Positions 26,973-34,982 of a stretch of DNA of 64,000 bases are shown here, piece by piece. Each line of letters opens with the position of its first letter. Positions within the stretch are counted from its first letter, which is position 1. The DNA comes from Bacillus sp. V5-8f. GTDB taxonomy: Bacteria; Bacillota; Bacilli; Bacillales; DSM-1321. The DNA lies in the NCBI RefSeq assembly GCF_002863565.1, contig NZ_PGUW01000005.1, positions 248,001 through 312,000 of the forward strand, read 5' to 3'. The position numbers were made by a program, and so were the translations under genes. The notes below the pieces were generated by a model, which did no database searches, had not been told where the DNA came from, and saw only the letters and a list, made by a program, of their open reading frames with translations.

Positions 26973-27743
26973 TTACAGCTGAAATTCTACCAATTTATCA
27001 GCGAGGTTTTCACTTCTCATAAAGGTTTCTCCAACAAGGATTGCATTGGCGCCGGCCGCTTTTACCCGCATTACATCCTCTTTCGTCTTCATTCCGCTTT
27101 CGCTGATCAAGGCGCTTGATGACTTTCCAAGTTGTTTCGCCAGCCTTTCCGTAACCGCCAAATCAACTTCGAAGGTTTTTAAATTCCGGTTGTTGATCCC
27201 GATCATTTCCACACCCATATTCACAGCGCGCTCGAGTTCACGCTCGTCATGCACTTCGGTAATGACCTCTAGTCCGATACCCTTAGCGAATTGATACAGT
27301 TCCTTTTGCCTTTCGGCTGTAAGAGCTGCGACAATGAGCAAAATGACATCGGCTCCAGCTTTCCTTGCTCGGTCTATCTGGACTTCATCAATGATAAAAT
27401 CCTTGCAAAGCAGGGGAACGCCCACCTCGGAACGGACAGACTCAAGGTCTGAAAACGAACCTTTAAAAAACTCTGAATCTGTTAAAACAGATATACCGGC
27501 GGCACCGTTTTCCGCATAAATGCGCGCCTGCTGGGCAGGAATAACATCCAGAGAAATATTTCCTTTTGAAGGGGATGCCCGTTTGATTTCCGCAATGATA
27601 TCTATAACAGGATTTTGCTTGATCACAGAATACAATGACCTGCATTCTCTGCCATAGTCCTTACTCATGCTGTAACCCTTCTCCTTAAGCTCCGCTACCT
27701 CTTTTGCTTTATGAGCCAGGATTTTCGATAATATATCTCCCAT
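26973..27743 (-). CDS. trpC: Indole-3-glycerol phosphate synthase
   Basis: 256 aa TIM barrel. Family motifs: IIAEIKRASPSKGNI, LLCKDFIIDEVQIDRARKAG, GINNRNLKTFEVDL and SESGMKTKEDV. It closes the indole ring from CdRP. ATG directly abuts the trpD stop (TAAATG). Confidence 0.96.
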   Translation of the reverse strand: MGDILSKILAHKAKEVAELKEKGYSMSKDYGRECRSLYSVIKQNPVIDIIAEIKRASPSKGNISLDVIPAQQARIYAENGAAGISVLTDSEFFKGSFSDLESVRSEVGVPLLCKDFIIDEVQIDRARKAGADVILLIVAALTAERQKELYQFAKGIGLEVITEVHDERELERAVNMGVEMIGINNRNLKTFEVDLAVTERLAKQLGKSSSALISESGMKTKEDVMRVKAAGANAILVGETFMRSENLADKLVEFQL

Positions 27744-28772
27744 TTAAATAACCCCACTTTTGGATCGATTATATGAAATAAGTGTTTCTAATTTATTCAA
27801 CGCTTTCCCGCTATCAATACTTTCTTTGGCTAATGCGATTCCTTCTTGAATCGTTGCTGCCTTGCCGTTTGCAAATATTCCAAGGCCTGCATTCAGCAAA
27901 ACAGTATCACGGTATGCCCCTTTTTGCCCTTTTAACACATTCAACAGGATTTGGCTGTTTTCTAAAGCATCTCCCCCTCGAATCGCCTCATTATCATAAA
28001 CCGGGAGATCAACTTCTTCAGGATGAAGGGTAAAGCTTTTTATGCTCCCGTTATCCAGCAATATAAGGTTGTTTTCTCCCTGAAGACTAGCCTCATCCAT
28101 ACTGCCTGCCCCGTTCACTACAACTGCCCTTTTTCTGCCCAGAGAATGGAGAACCTTAGAGAAAGGCTCCAGCATATCGTTACGGTATACACCAAGCAGT
28201 TGAGATGTCAAATCTACCGGGTTGGTCAACGGGCCAATTAAATTAAATACGGTCGCTATTTTTAGTTCCCGCCTGATTTTCATGATCCTTGCCATTTTTG
28301 GGTGAATATGCGGGGCGAACAAGAAAGCAATCCCGTTTTCGATTAATAATTCTTCTACCTCAGCAGGGCCTGCCTGTAAATCTACGCCAAGCTTTTCAAG
28401 TACATCGGCACTTCCCGTCTTGCTTGAAACACTCCTGTTTCCATGTTTTGCGATGGTGATACCGGCCCCTGCAATAACAAAGGCTGAGGTCGTACTGATG
28501 TTAAAGCTTTGCGATCCGTCGCCTCCTGTTCCGCAATTGTCCATGACGTCATCAAATCGACGGGTGATGCGGAGGGCTTTTTTCCGCAGCACCTGTACAA
28601 GGCTTGCCATTTCATCGGCAGATTCACCTTTGGATTTAAGGGCAATGAGAAAGGCTGCAATCTCACTGTCCGTAATTTCTTCAGAAAATATGGAATCTGC
28701 AGCAAACGTCATCTCTTCTTGAGACAGCTCGGTCCTGTCCGTTAATTTTTGCAAGATTAATTTCATTGTCAT
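27744..28772 (-). CDS. trpD: Anthranilate phosphoribosyltransferase
   Basis: 342 aa. Glycosyltransferase family 3 motifs: DNCGTGGDGSQSFNISTTSA, KHGNRSVSSKTGSADVLE and RELKIATVFNLIGPLTNP. It transfers phosphoribose to anthranilate. The ATG overlaps the trpG stop (ATGA). Not fused to trpG, unlike enterics. Confidence 0.96.
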   Translation of the reverse strand: MTMKLILQKLTDRTELSQEEMTFAADSIFSEEITDSEIAAFLIALKSKGESADEMASLVQVLRKKALRITRRFDDVMDNCGTGGDGSQSFNISTTSAFVIAGAGITIAKHGNRSVSSKTGSADVLEKLGVDLQAGPAEVEELLIENGIAFLFAPHIHPKMARIMKIRRELKIATVFNLIGPLTNPVDLTSQLLGVYRNDMLEPFSKVLHSLGRKRAVVVNGAGSMDEASLQGENNLILLDNGSIKSFTLHPEEVDLPVYDNEAIRGGDALENSQILLNVLKGQKGAYRDTVLLNAGLGIFANGKAATIQEGIALAKESIDSGKALNKLETLISYNRSKSGVI

Positions 28773-29353
28773 TTAACTAACCTCCCAGCCTGATTGATGA
28801 ATTGGTGCAATAGTTTTTTTCCTGATTTTGTTCCGATGGATTCCGGGTGGAACTGGACTCCGTACACAGGCAATGACACATGCCTGATTGCCATGATTTC
28901 ACCGTCCGTCATATCGGTAGCCATTACCTCAAAATCAGGCGGAAGCGTATTTGCGTCCACGACCAATGAGTGATATCTCATTACCTCGAGAGGCTGCGGC
29001 TGATATTCAAAAAGCCCCTGTCCATTATGCGTGATTGGCGATGTTTTCCCGTGGCAAATCCGTTTAGCCTGGATAATATCCGCTCCAAATGCAGCGGCTA
29101 TGGCCTGATGGCCGAGACACACACCAAGAATGGGGATTGATTCATAAAACTTCTTGATCAAAGGGATGCAGATGCCAGCTTCTTCCGGACGGCCGGGTCC
29201 TGGAGAAATGACAATCGCCTCAGGGTTTAGGGCTTCAATCTCTTCCAAAGTAATAGCATCGTTCCTTTTGACCAAAATGTCTTCTTCAAGCTCTGCCATA
29301 TATTGATAAAGGTTATAGGTGAATGAATCATAATTATCTATTAACAATATCAT
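28769..29353 (-). CDS. trpG: Anthranilate synthase glutamine amidotransferase
   Basis: 194 aa class I amidotransferase: ILLIDNYDSFTYNL, nucleophile Cys in ILGVCLGHQAIAAAFG, and the His-Glu pair in VQFHPESI. It supplies ammonia to TrpE. B. subtilis lacks a trp-operon copy and shares PabA; here a dedicated copy lies inside the operon. It may serve folate synthesis too. The start overlaps the trpE end by four bases. Confidence 0.94.
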   Translation of the reverse strand: MILLIDNYDSFTYNLYQYMAELEEDILVKRNDAITLEEIEALNPEAIVISPGPGRPEEAGICIPLIKKFYESIPILGVCLGHQAIAAAFGADIIQAKRICHGKTSPITHNGQGLFEYQPQPLEVMRYHSLVVDANTLPPDFEVMATDMTDGEIMAIRHVSLPVYGVQFHPESIGTKSGKKLLHQFINQAGRLVK

Positions 29354-30735
29354 GTTCTGCTCTCCTCCAACAGCGTTAACGACTTCGCTTTATTGATTGT
29401 TTCCTCATACTCTTTTTCGGGAACGGAATCATACACGACTCCTGCACCCGCCTGTACATAAGCTTTATTATCTTTAATGATCATTGTCCTGATCGCAAGG
29501 GCCATATCCAGGTCACCGTTAAAGGAAATATACCCAATTGCACCGGAATAAAGGCCGCGTTTTACATTTTCAAGCCTGTTGATTATATTCATTGCCTCAA
29601 TTTTCGGAGCCCCTGAAACGGTTCCTGCCGGGAGGCACACTGCCAATGCATCCAGTCCCGTTATTCCTTCCCGCAGCTCTCCAGATACTTCAGACACCAA
29701 GTGCATGACATATTGATAACGTTCAATAACCATGGATGCTGTAATATCTATAGAACCTATGTTACTTACCCTTCCAAGGTCATTTCTCCCTAGATCTACA
29801 AGCATCTGATGTTCAGCGATTTCTTTCTCATCCGATAACAGTGTTCGTTCCAATAAATGATCCTCTTCCTCATTGCTTCCGCGAGGCCTGGTCCCAGCAA
29901 TTGGGTTCAGTGTGACCTTCCTGCCTCTTGCCTTCATCATGCTTTCGGGAGAGGAACCCAGCACTGCATATCCTTCAAAATCCAAGTAGAACATGTATGG
30001 TGATGGATTTTTGATCCGCAAGCGCCGATAAACCTCGAAAGGACTGCCAGAGAACTCAGATGTGAAGCGTTGTGAAAGTACGATTTGAAAAATCTTGCCT
30101 TCAATAATCGATTGCTTTGCTTCTTTTACCATTTCTTCAAACCTTGATTGTCTGATCGACGGCTTGAAGTTCAAACTGCCTTTTTCCGTTTCGATATCAG
30201 TAGGCTCTTCCTCTAATATCTTCTTCAAGTTGTCCAGACGGCCTGTCAGCTCTGATTCATTGTCCCCAAGCACAACTAAATGGATTTTTTGAAGGGCATG
30301 ATCGAACACAACGATTTCCCTGTAAACCATAAAGTGAGCGTCTGGCATTTTCAGTTCATCCAGCGGCACTTCCCCTATTTCTTCATACTGGCGGATCACA
30401 TCATAGCCAAAATATCCAATGGCTCCTCCATGAAACGGGAATGGCAATTCTTTATCTGTTTCTGCCAAAATTTCTTGTTTTAAGAATTCAATAATCCTTC
30501 CATGTGCCTTTTTCGTTACATTGTCTTGCAGATCGGTTAGAGTAATCTCGGTTCCTGATGCAATGATTTCCAGAGTCGGGCTGCTTCCCAAATAAGAGTA
30601 GCGACCGTCCCCTTGATGCTTATGAGAGCTTTCAAGAAGGAATTTCTTTTTTCCCTTTAGCCTTTGAAACAGGGAGACAGGTGTATGTGTATCCCCTTCA
30701 AGCGTCACCAATCTGGATAATAGTTTGTTGTTCAC
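29350..30735 (-). CDS. trpE: Anthranilate synthase component I
   Basis: About 461 aa from GTG 30735, which lies at good distance from AAGGAG; an in-frame GTG at 30744 almost touches the SD. Chorismate-binding domain with IFQIVLSQRF, PIAGTRPRGSNEEED, LVDLGRNDLGRVS and LPAGTVSGAPKIEAM. The feedback site near the N-terminus has LLESSHKHQGDGRYSYLG rather than a textbook LLES motif order. First gene of trpEGDCFBA; controlled by two T-boxes. Confidence 0.95.
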   Translation of the reverse strand: MNNKLLSRLVTLEGDTHTPVSLFQRLKGKKKFLLESSHKHQGDGRYSYLGSSPTLEIIASGTEITLTDLQDNVTKKAHGRIIEFLKQEILAETDKELPFPFHGGAIGYFGYDVIRQYEEIGEVPLDELKMPDAHFMVYREIVVFDHALQKIHLVVLGDNESELTGRLDNLKKILEEEPTDIETEKGSLNFKPSIRQSRFEEMVKEAKQSIIEGKIFQIVLSQRFTSEFSGSPFEVYRRLRIKNPSPYMFYLDFEGYAVLGSSPESMMKARGRKVTLNPIAGTRPRGSNEEEDHLLERTLLSDEKEIAEHQMLVDLGRNDLGRVSNIGSIDITASMVIERYQYVMHLVSEVSGELREGITGLDALAVCLPAGTVSGAPKIEAMNIINRLENVKRGLYSGAIGYISFNGDLDMALAIRTMIIKDNKAYVQAGAGVVYDSVPEKEYEETINKAKSLTLLEESRT

Positions 30736-30761
30736 ATCTATCACATCTCCTTTTTCACAAT

Positions 30762-31040
30762 AAAAAAATCCCCTGCAAACAGAAAAATCCTGTTTGCAGA
30801 GGACGATTCATTCACCGCGGTGCCACCCCTGTTGGAAGGCTAATAGTACAGCCCTCCCACTTGCAGGTACAGACAAGTCTGATACCTTATCCCGTTAACG
30901 GTGGAAGCCGTGCTCCCCAACACTCGTTCAGGAAGCCTCCCGCAAGTCCATTCGCCTGATTATATCGTACCGGTTCTCAGCATACCCGGCTCTCTGCAAC
31001 GAATCTAAAAAGGCTACTTACTCCTGCGGTTTACGATTTA
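30762..31040 (-). promoter_or_regulatory. Tryptophan T-box leader B (promoter-distal)
   Basis: A second complete T-box just before trpE. The specifier loop reads GAATGGACTT with UGG (Trp) at 30948-30950. The antiterminator T-box is GGGGTGGCACCGCGG (30815-30829): UGGC can pair with tRNA-Trp GCCA. The terminator stem is 30771-30782 with 30790-30801, followed by a T-run (30762-30768). Uncharged tRNA-Trp should favour readthrough into trpE. Confidence 0.93.
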
Positions 31041-31061
31041 CATAATTTTATTAAAAAAATA

Positions 31062-31328
31062 CAAAAAGGGCCCTCATCCAAAAGGACGAGGAACCCGTGG
31101 TACCACCTTTATTAGCTTAAAAAGCTCACTTAAACAGCATCCGAAAATGCCTGCCTCTTATAACGATGAGACTTGTTCGCCAAAGCCTACTCCCTTTGTT
31201 AAGGTTTCAGTTTGGAGCTCAGAAGTCCATTCACTAAACGGTACAAACCGGTTTTCACCAACCACCGGCTCTCTTAATTGCTGCCGCAAAGCTACTACTC
31301 TTCTTCAACGCCGTTTATCGAATTCTTA
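31062..31328 (-). promoter_or_regulatory. Tryptophan T-box leader A (promoter-proximal)
   Basis: The specifier UGG is at 31227-31229 within TGAATGGACTTCTGAGC. The T-box is AAGGTGGTACCACGGG (31095-31110): UGGU can wobble-pair with the G73 of tRNA-Trp. The terminator is CCTCATCC (31072-31079) with GGACGAGG (31084-31091), followed on the minus strand by GCCCTTTTTG. Both leaders must antiterminate for trp expression. Confidence 0.93.
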
Positions 31329-31334
31329 TTTAAC

Positions 31335-31364
31335 ATATTAAAACGTTTGAATATTTCTTGTCAA
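31335..31364 (-). promoter_or_regulatory. trp operon promoter
   Basis: TTGACA (31364-31359 on the minus strand), an 18-base spacer, TAATAT (31340-31335). It lies just beyond the yktA stop and ahead of leader A. Confidence 0.8.
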
Positions 31365-31385
31365 GCAATTTATCTGATAAGTTTA

Positions 31386-31658
31386 TTATTTCATGGAAAC
31401 CGGGTCACCGTCAGCCGTTTCCTTTGCCTTCTTCATCACGAGATAGGCGGAGTATCCGCTCACTTCTTTGAATTCATCCGTATATTTTTTTTCATCCGCT
31501 TTTCCGGGTACAATCTCCTTAAATCTCCGGTAAGCAGACATGAGATCGTCCTTTGGGATTTTACTCTCGTAAGCCTTTTCCACTGATTCGAAAAAACGGA
31601 TAACATTAACGATTTCTTCAGTTGTCCAATCCATATCCATGGGATATTGATAATCCAT
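31386..31658 (-). CDS. yktA: UPF0223 family protein (YktA)
   Basis: 90 aa, helical, start MDYQYPMDMDWTTEEIVNVI, which is typical of UPF0223. The family has a known helical fold and no known function. In B. subtilis yktA is beside speA and yktB; here it is flanked by the trp promoter downstream and the nitronate monooxygenase-like gene upstream. Confidence 0.9.
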   Translation of the reverse strand: MDYQYPMDMDWTTEEIVNVIRFFESVEKAYESKIPKDDLMSAYRRFKEIVPGKADEKKYTDEFKEVSGYSAYLVMKKAKETADGDPVSMK

Positions 31659-31728
31659 AGGTTATCACCTGCTTCGAATTTTATATTGGGTATCCTGTTG
31701 TTTATTAGCTAAAAGCACGTTGTATTTG

Positions 31729-32688
31729 TTACCTTGCCCATTTTACCCGAATCGCTTCCGCTTCTTTTATCAACCTTTCAAAGAGCTCTGCCACTGTGGG
31801 CACATCATGGATCAATCCCATCACCTGGCCCGCCCAGGCGAAACCATTATCCGGTTCCCCATCATGGATATACCGTTTATTGGCCTCTCCGCTTATGTAG
31901 TCCTTTAATGCCTCATATGTTCCTTGTTCTTTTTCCAATTCAAGAATTTTATCTGTCCAGGAATTAGAAATCGTCCTGGCAGGGGCGCCGAGCGAACGTT
32001 TGATAATGACCGTATCCGTTTCAGTCCCCTTAATCAGAGCTTCTTTATATACTTCATGGGCATGGACACATTCTTGTGTGGCGATGAACCGTGTTCCCAT
32101 TTCGATTCCTTCCGCCCCTAAAGATAAGCCTGCCATCAGCCCGCGTCCATCGCCAAAACCTCCGGAAGCAATAACCGGAATGGATACTGAGTCCACCACC
32201 TGCGGAATAAGCACAGTTGTGCCAATATCATCCCTTCCCAAGTGGCCGCCGCCTTCCTGTCCCACAACCATCACGGCATCGGCCCCTAATTCTTCCGCTT
32301 TCACAGCCTGCCTCCTGGCCGCAACCAAAACAAGTTTTTTAACATTTGTTCCTTTCAGTAAGTCAAAAAAAGGAGCCGGATTTCCGCCTGTCACCGAAAT
32401 GATGGAAATTCCCTCATCGAGTGCCGCTTCCACAAAATCGGCGTATGTCCGATTATACTGTCCGATGGCAAAGTTTACTCCGAATGGTTTATTTGTCATG
32501 CTTTTTGTTTTTCTGATCTCTTCCCGAAGCTTCTCGGGATTATCCAGGCTCATCGCCGTTACCTGGCCCAGTCCCCCAGCGTTTGAGACGGCAGCGGCAA
32601 GCTCTGAATAGGCCAAATGAGCAAGCCCTCCCTGAATAATTGGATATCGAATGCCCAGCAGCTCAGTTACTCTTGTATTCCAATCCAT
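31729..32688 (-). CDS. Nitronate monooxygenase-like FMN protein
   Basis: 319 aa TIM barrel of the NMO/2-nitropropane dioxygenase and FabK group. FMN-binding and active-site blocks: PIIQGGLAHLAYSELAAAV, VVGQEGGGHLGRDD (GGHxG motif), PVIASGGFGDGRGL and LGAEGIEMGTRF. The GGHLG His is the usual catalytic base in NMO enzymes. It could oxidise alkyl nitronates or be an enoyl reductase-like enzyme; sequence alone does not decide. ATG with AAGGAGGGG upstream. It is not at this place in B. subtilis and sits divergent from speA. Confidence 0.85.
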   Translation of the reverse strand: MDWNTRVTELLGIRYPIIQGGLAHLAYSELAAAVSNAGGLGQVTAMSLDNPEKLREEIRKTKSMTNKPFGVNFAIGQYNRTYADFVEAALDEGISIISVTGGNPAPFFDLLKGTNVKKLVLVAARRQAVKAEELGADAVMVVGQEGGGHLGRDDIGTTVLIPQVVDSVSIPVIASGGFGDGRGLMAGLSLGAEGIEMGTRFIATQECVHAHEVYKEALIKGTETDTVIIKRSLGAPARTISNSWTDKILELEKEQGTYEALKDYISGEANKRYIHDGEPDNGFAWAGQVMGLIHDVPTVAELFERLIKEAEAIRVKWAR

Positions 32689-32830
32689 AACGTTTCCCCT
32701 CCTTATTTTTCATCCTTCTTTATATAGTCTAAATAATCCAAGCTGGGAAAACCAGGATTTTCCCTTACTCCCCTACCATAAAATTAAAATCCGCCATACA
32801 GGTGCTCTAACATGCTAAAAAATAATTTCT

Positions 32831-32858
32831 TTGCAAACACTACCATAGATGCTATAAT
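32831..32858 (+). promoter_or_regulatory. speA promoter
   Basis: TTGCAA (32831-32836), a 16-base spacer, perfect TATAAT (32853-32858). Start of transcription is expected near 32865, about 237 bases before the speA start codon. Confidence 0.75.
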
Positions 32859-32864
32859 TCATTT

Positions 32865-33045
32865 GTTTTGTAAGAAATGCGCCAAGCGCCTCTAAACGAA
32901 AGAACATGGAGCTAAAGACTTTCATATATTGTGGTAAATCCTGCATCAGTACAAGGAATCCTTAGCTGATAGGTGCTGAAACCAACATTATCTATGTTTT
33001 TTTAGGCTGGATTCCTGCGGAAAGTCGGAGCTTCTAGGCGCACTA
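32865..33045 (+). ncRNA. Structured leader RNA of speA, candidate cis-regulator
   Basis: The leader folds by simple base pairing. A closing helix GCGCCT (32886-32891) pairs with AGGCGC (33036-33041). Inside it AGCT (32910) pairs with AGCT (33029) and GACTTTC (32917-32923) with GAAAGTC (33020-33026). GGAATCC (32955-32961) can pair with GGATTCC (33009-33015) or instead close a local hairpin (ATCAG 32945-32949 / CTGAT 32966-32970 with AAGG/CCTT inside). AACAT-TATCT-ATGTT followed by eight T (near 32984-33003) resembles a weak terminator inside the fold. It matches no riboswitch class I know. It could instead be a stand-alone RNA. Confidence 0.5.
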
Positions 33046-33101
33046 GCTAGAAATTAATACTACCTAATAGTAAATAAATATAAAAGAGGTGTTACGAAGA
33101 A

Positions 33102-34577
33102 TTGTCCCAATATGATACACCCCTGTTCACTGGATTAATCCAGCATGCTAAAAAAGACCCTGTCCAATTCCATATTCCCGGCCACAAAAAGGGAACGGGA
33201 ATTGACCCTGAATTCCGTGAATTCATAGGTGATAATGCATTAGCCATCGATTTAATCAATATCGCACCATTAGATGATCTTCATCAGCCAAGAGGCATGA
33301 TCAAGCGAGCTCAGGAGCTTGCAGCGGAAGCGTTCGGTGCAGACCATACCTTTTTTTCCGTCCAGGGAACAAGCGGGGCCATCATGACGATGGTCATGGC
33401 GGTTTGCGGACCTGGAGATAAAATTATCGTTCCGCGAAACGTCCATAAATCCGTAATGTCTGGAATCGTATTCTCAGGGGCTGTTCCGATTTTTATCCAT
33501 CCTGAAATAGATGAAAATCTGGGAATCTCCCATGGAATCACCATTGAATCAGTTGAGCACGCACTGGAACAGCACCCTGATGCAAAAGGTTTGCTGGTTA
33601 TTAACCCAACATACTTTGGGATTTCTGCTGATCTAAAAAAAATCGTGGAAATTGCTCACTCCTACCATGTACCGGTTCTGGTTGATGAAGCGCATGGTGT
33701 CCATATCCACTTCCACGAAGAACTGCCGATGTCCGCCATGCAGGCAGGTGCCGATATGTCAGCTACTAGTGTACATAAGCTTGGAGGATCCCTGACCCAG
33801 AGTTCCATCCTGAATGTGAGGGAAGGGCTTGTCAATGTCAAGCGTGTACAATCGATTCTAAGTATGTTAACGACTACGTCAACATCGTATCTTTTACTTG
33901 CATCACTTGATGTTGCAAGAAAAAGGCTTGCAACAGAAGGCAGGGAGCTGGTTTCAAAAACGATTAAGCTTGCAAATTATATACGGGAGGAAGTCAACAA
34001 AATACCCGACCTGTATTGTCCCGGAAAAGAAATCCTCAAAAGCAAATCAACCTATGATATGGATCCGACCAAGCTAATCATTTCTGTCAAGGATGTCGGA
34101 ATAAGCGGCCATGATGTAGAAAAATGGCTCCGGGAAAAATACAATATCGAGGTAGAAATGTCCGATTTATATAACATCCTTTGTATTGTAACACCTGGAG
34201 ATACGAAAAAAGAGGCTGACTTATTGATTGGCGCCTTGAGGGACTTATCGGAAGAGTTTCATAAATATATCGGAGACGGGAAAAAAGTAACGGAAGTGCT
34301 TCTGCCTAACATTCCATCTCTTGCAATGTCTCCCCGTGATGCGTTTTATTCCGATACCGAAGTGATCCCGATTGATGAATCAGCTGGACGCATCATTGCA
34401 GAATTCATCATGGTTTATCCGCCGGGTATCCCCATTTTCATCCCCGGTGAGATTATAAATAAAGATAATATTGATTATATCAAGAAAAACCAAGAGGCTG
34501 GCTTGCCTGTACAGGGTCCTGAAGACTTTGACTTGAAGCACTTACGGGTAATCAAGGAGTTTAAGGCAATCACATAA
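33102..34577 (+). CDS. speA: Arginine/lysine/ornithine decarboxylase, SpeA type
   Basis: 491 aa from TTG 33102 (AGAGGTG upstream), aligning from the first residue with B. subtilis SpeA (MSQYDTPLFTGLIQHAKK, QFHIPGHKKG). PLP fold type I: the cofactor Lys is in SATSVHKLGGSLTQSS and the Asp in PVLVDEAHGVHIHFHE. B. subtilis SpeA decarboxylates arginine to agmatine for polyamine synthesis; this reaction is the best inference here. It ends at a terminator shared with the SR1 RNA. Confidence 0.93.
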   Translation: MSQYDTPLFTGLIQHAKKDPVQFHIPGHKKGTGIDPEFREFIGDNALAIDLINIAPLDDLHQPRGMIKRAQELAAEAFGADHTFFSVQGTSGAIMTMVMAVCGPGDKIIVPRNVHKSVMSGIVFSGAVPIFIHPEIDENLGISHGITIESVEHALEQHPDAKGLLVINPTYFGISADLKKIVEIAHSYHVPVLVDEAHGVHIHFHEELPMSAMQAGADMSATSVHKLGGSLTQSSILNVREGLVNVKRVQSILSMLTTTSTSYLLLASLDVARKRLATEGRELVSKTIKLANYIREEVNKIPDLYCPGKEILKSKSTYDMDPTKLIISVKDVGISGHDVEKWLREKYNIEVEMSDLYNILCIVTPGDTKKEADLLIGALRDLSEEFHKYIGDGKKVTEVLLPNIPSLAMSPRDAFYSDTEVIPIDESAGRIIAEFIMVYPPGIPIFIPGEIINKDNIDYIKKNQEAGLPVQGPEDFDLKHLRVIKEFKAIT

Positions 34578-34588
34578 AACAAAGCATG

Positions 34589-34620
34589 AAAAAGGCCGAC
34601 TTTATACAGTCGGCCTTACT
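34589..34620. terminator. Shared terminator of speA and SR1
   Basis: AAGGCCGACT (34592-34601), a 6-base loop, AGTCGGCCTT (34608-34617). The minus strand continues with TTTTTC, the plus strand with ACTTTCGGG, so it is stronger for SR1. Confidence 0.9.
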
Positions 34621-34636
34621 TTCGGGTGAATTTATC

Positions 34637-34753
34637 CTATTCTTCAGTCGCATCTTCCGGACATCTACCACATTGCGAATAGAGAACGGTAACTTTTTCA
34701 TCCTCAAAATGATCAATTGTGCCATTGCAATGTTTACAAACGATTGTACCCAT
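34637..34753 (-). CDS. sr1P: SR1P peptide encoded by SR1
   Basis: 38 aa from ATG 34753 with AAGGGG upstream. It starts MGTIVCKHCNGTIDHFEDEK and ends VTVLYSQCGRC plus an acidic tail, very close to B. subtilis SR1P (39 aa). The CxxC and CGRC Cys pairs may bind zinc. In B. subtilis SR1P binds GapA and promotes its association with RNase J1, whose gene is at 46369-48036 in this window. A longer in-frame ORF to 34837 runs into the SR1 promoter and is not real. Confidence 0.92.
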   Translation of the reverse strand: MGTIVCKHCNGTIDHFEDEKVTVLYSQCGRCPEDATEE

Positions 34754-34796
34754 TTTTCCATTCCCCTTCCTGAAATTCATAGTTTTATAGTTAAAA

Positions 34797-34810
34797 TGAA
34801 AACGCTTTAA
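34797..34810 (-). promoter_or_regulatory. Candidate CcpA (cre) site in SR1
   Basis: On the plus strand the site reads TGAAAACGCTTTAA, 13 of 14 positions matching the cre consensus TGWAARCGYTWNCW. It covers about +6 to +19 of SR1, where CcpA would block transcription. Confidence 0.65.
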
Positions 34811-34822
34811 TTTATTAATTAC

Positions 34823-34851
34823 ATAATAATATAACACAATTAATTTTTCAA
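34823..34851 (-). promoter_or_regulatory. SR1 promoter
   Basis: TTGAAA (34851-34846), a 17-base spacer, TATTAT (34828-34823), on the minus strand; start near 34816. Confidence 0.7.
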
Positions 34852-34949
34852 GCCTATTTTGTATGTCACATTAAGATTTTATTTACTTTTTTATGACAAA
34901 AATCATATACCTTAACAAAAAGTATGTCACAAATGATAGCAATTTAAAA

Positions 34950-34975
34950 TAAAAAGGCCTGTCACCGGACCTTTG
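34950..34975 (-). terminator. Terminator of the DUF3055 gene
   Basis: AAAGG (34953-34957) and CC (34958-34959) pair with the GG and CCTTT near 34967-34974, with one bulge; a T-run follows on the minus strand. It lies just after the DUF3055 stop. Confidence 0.7.
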
Positions 34976-34982
34976 TGTTATT

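Larger units (their letters stand above)
34590..34816 (-). ncRNA. sr1: SR1 dual-function small RNA
   Basis: From the mapped promoter to the terminator the transcript is about 225 nt, similar to the 205-nt SR1 of B. subtilis, which lies in the same place between speA and pdhD. It encodes the SR1P peptide. In B. subtilis SR1 also base-pairs with ahrC mRNA (arginine catabolism) and is repressed by CcpN and, more weakly, CcpA in glycolytic conditions. Base-pairing targets here cannot be judged from this window. Confidence 0.85.

Noticed and set aside
32000-32611. A 203-codon plus-strand frame opposite the nitronate monooxygenase-like gene
   Set aside because: Ser/Pro-rich shadow of the conserved gene on the other strand.
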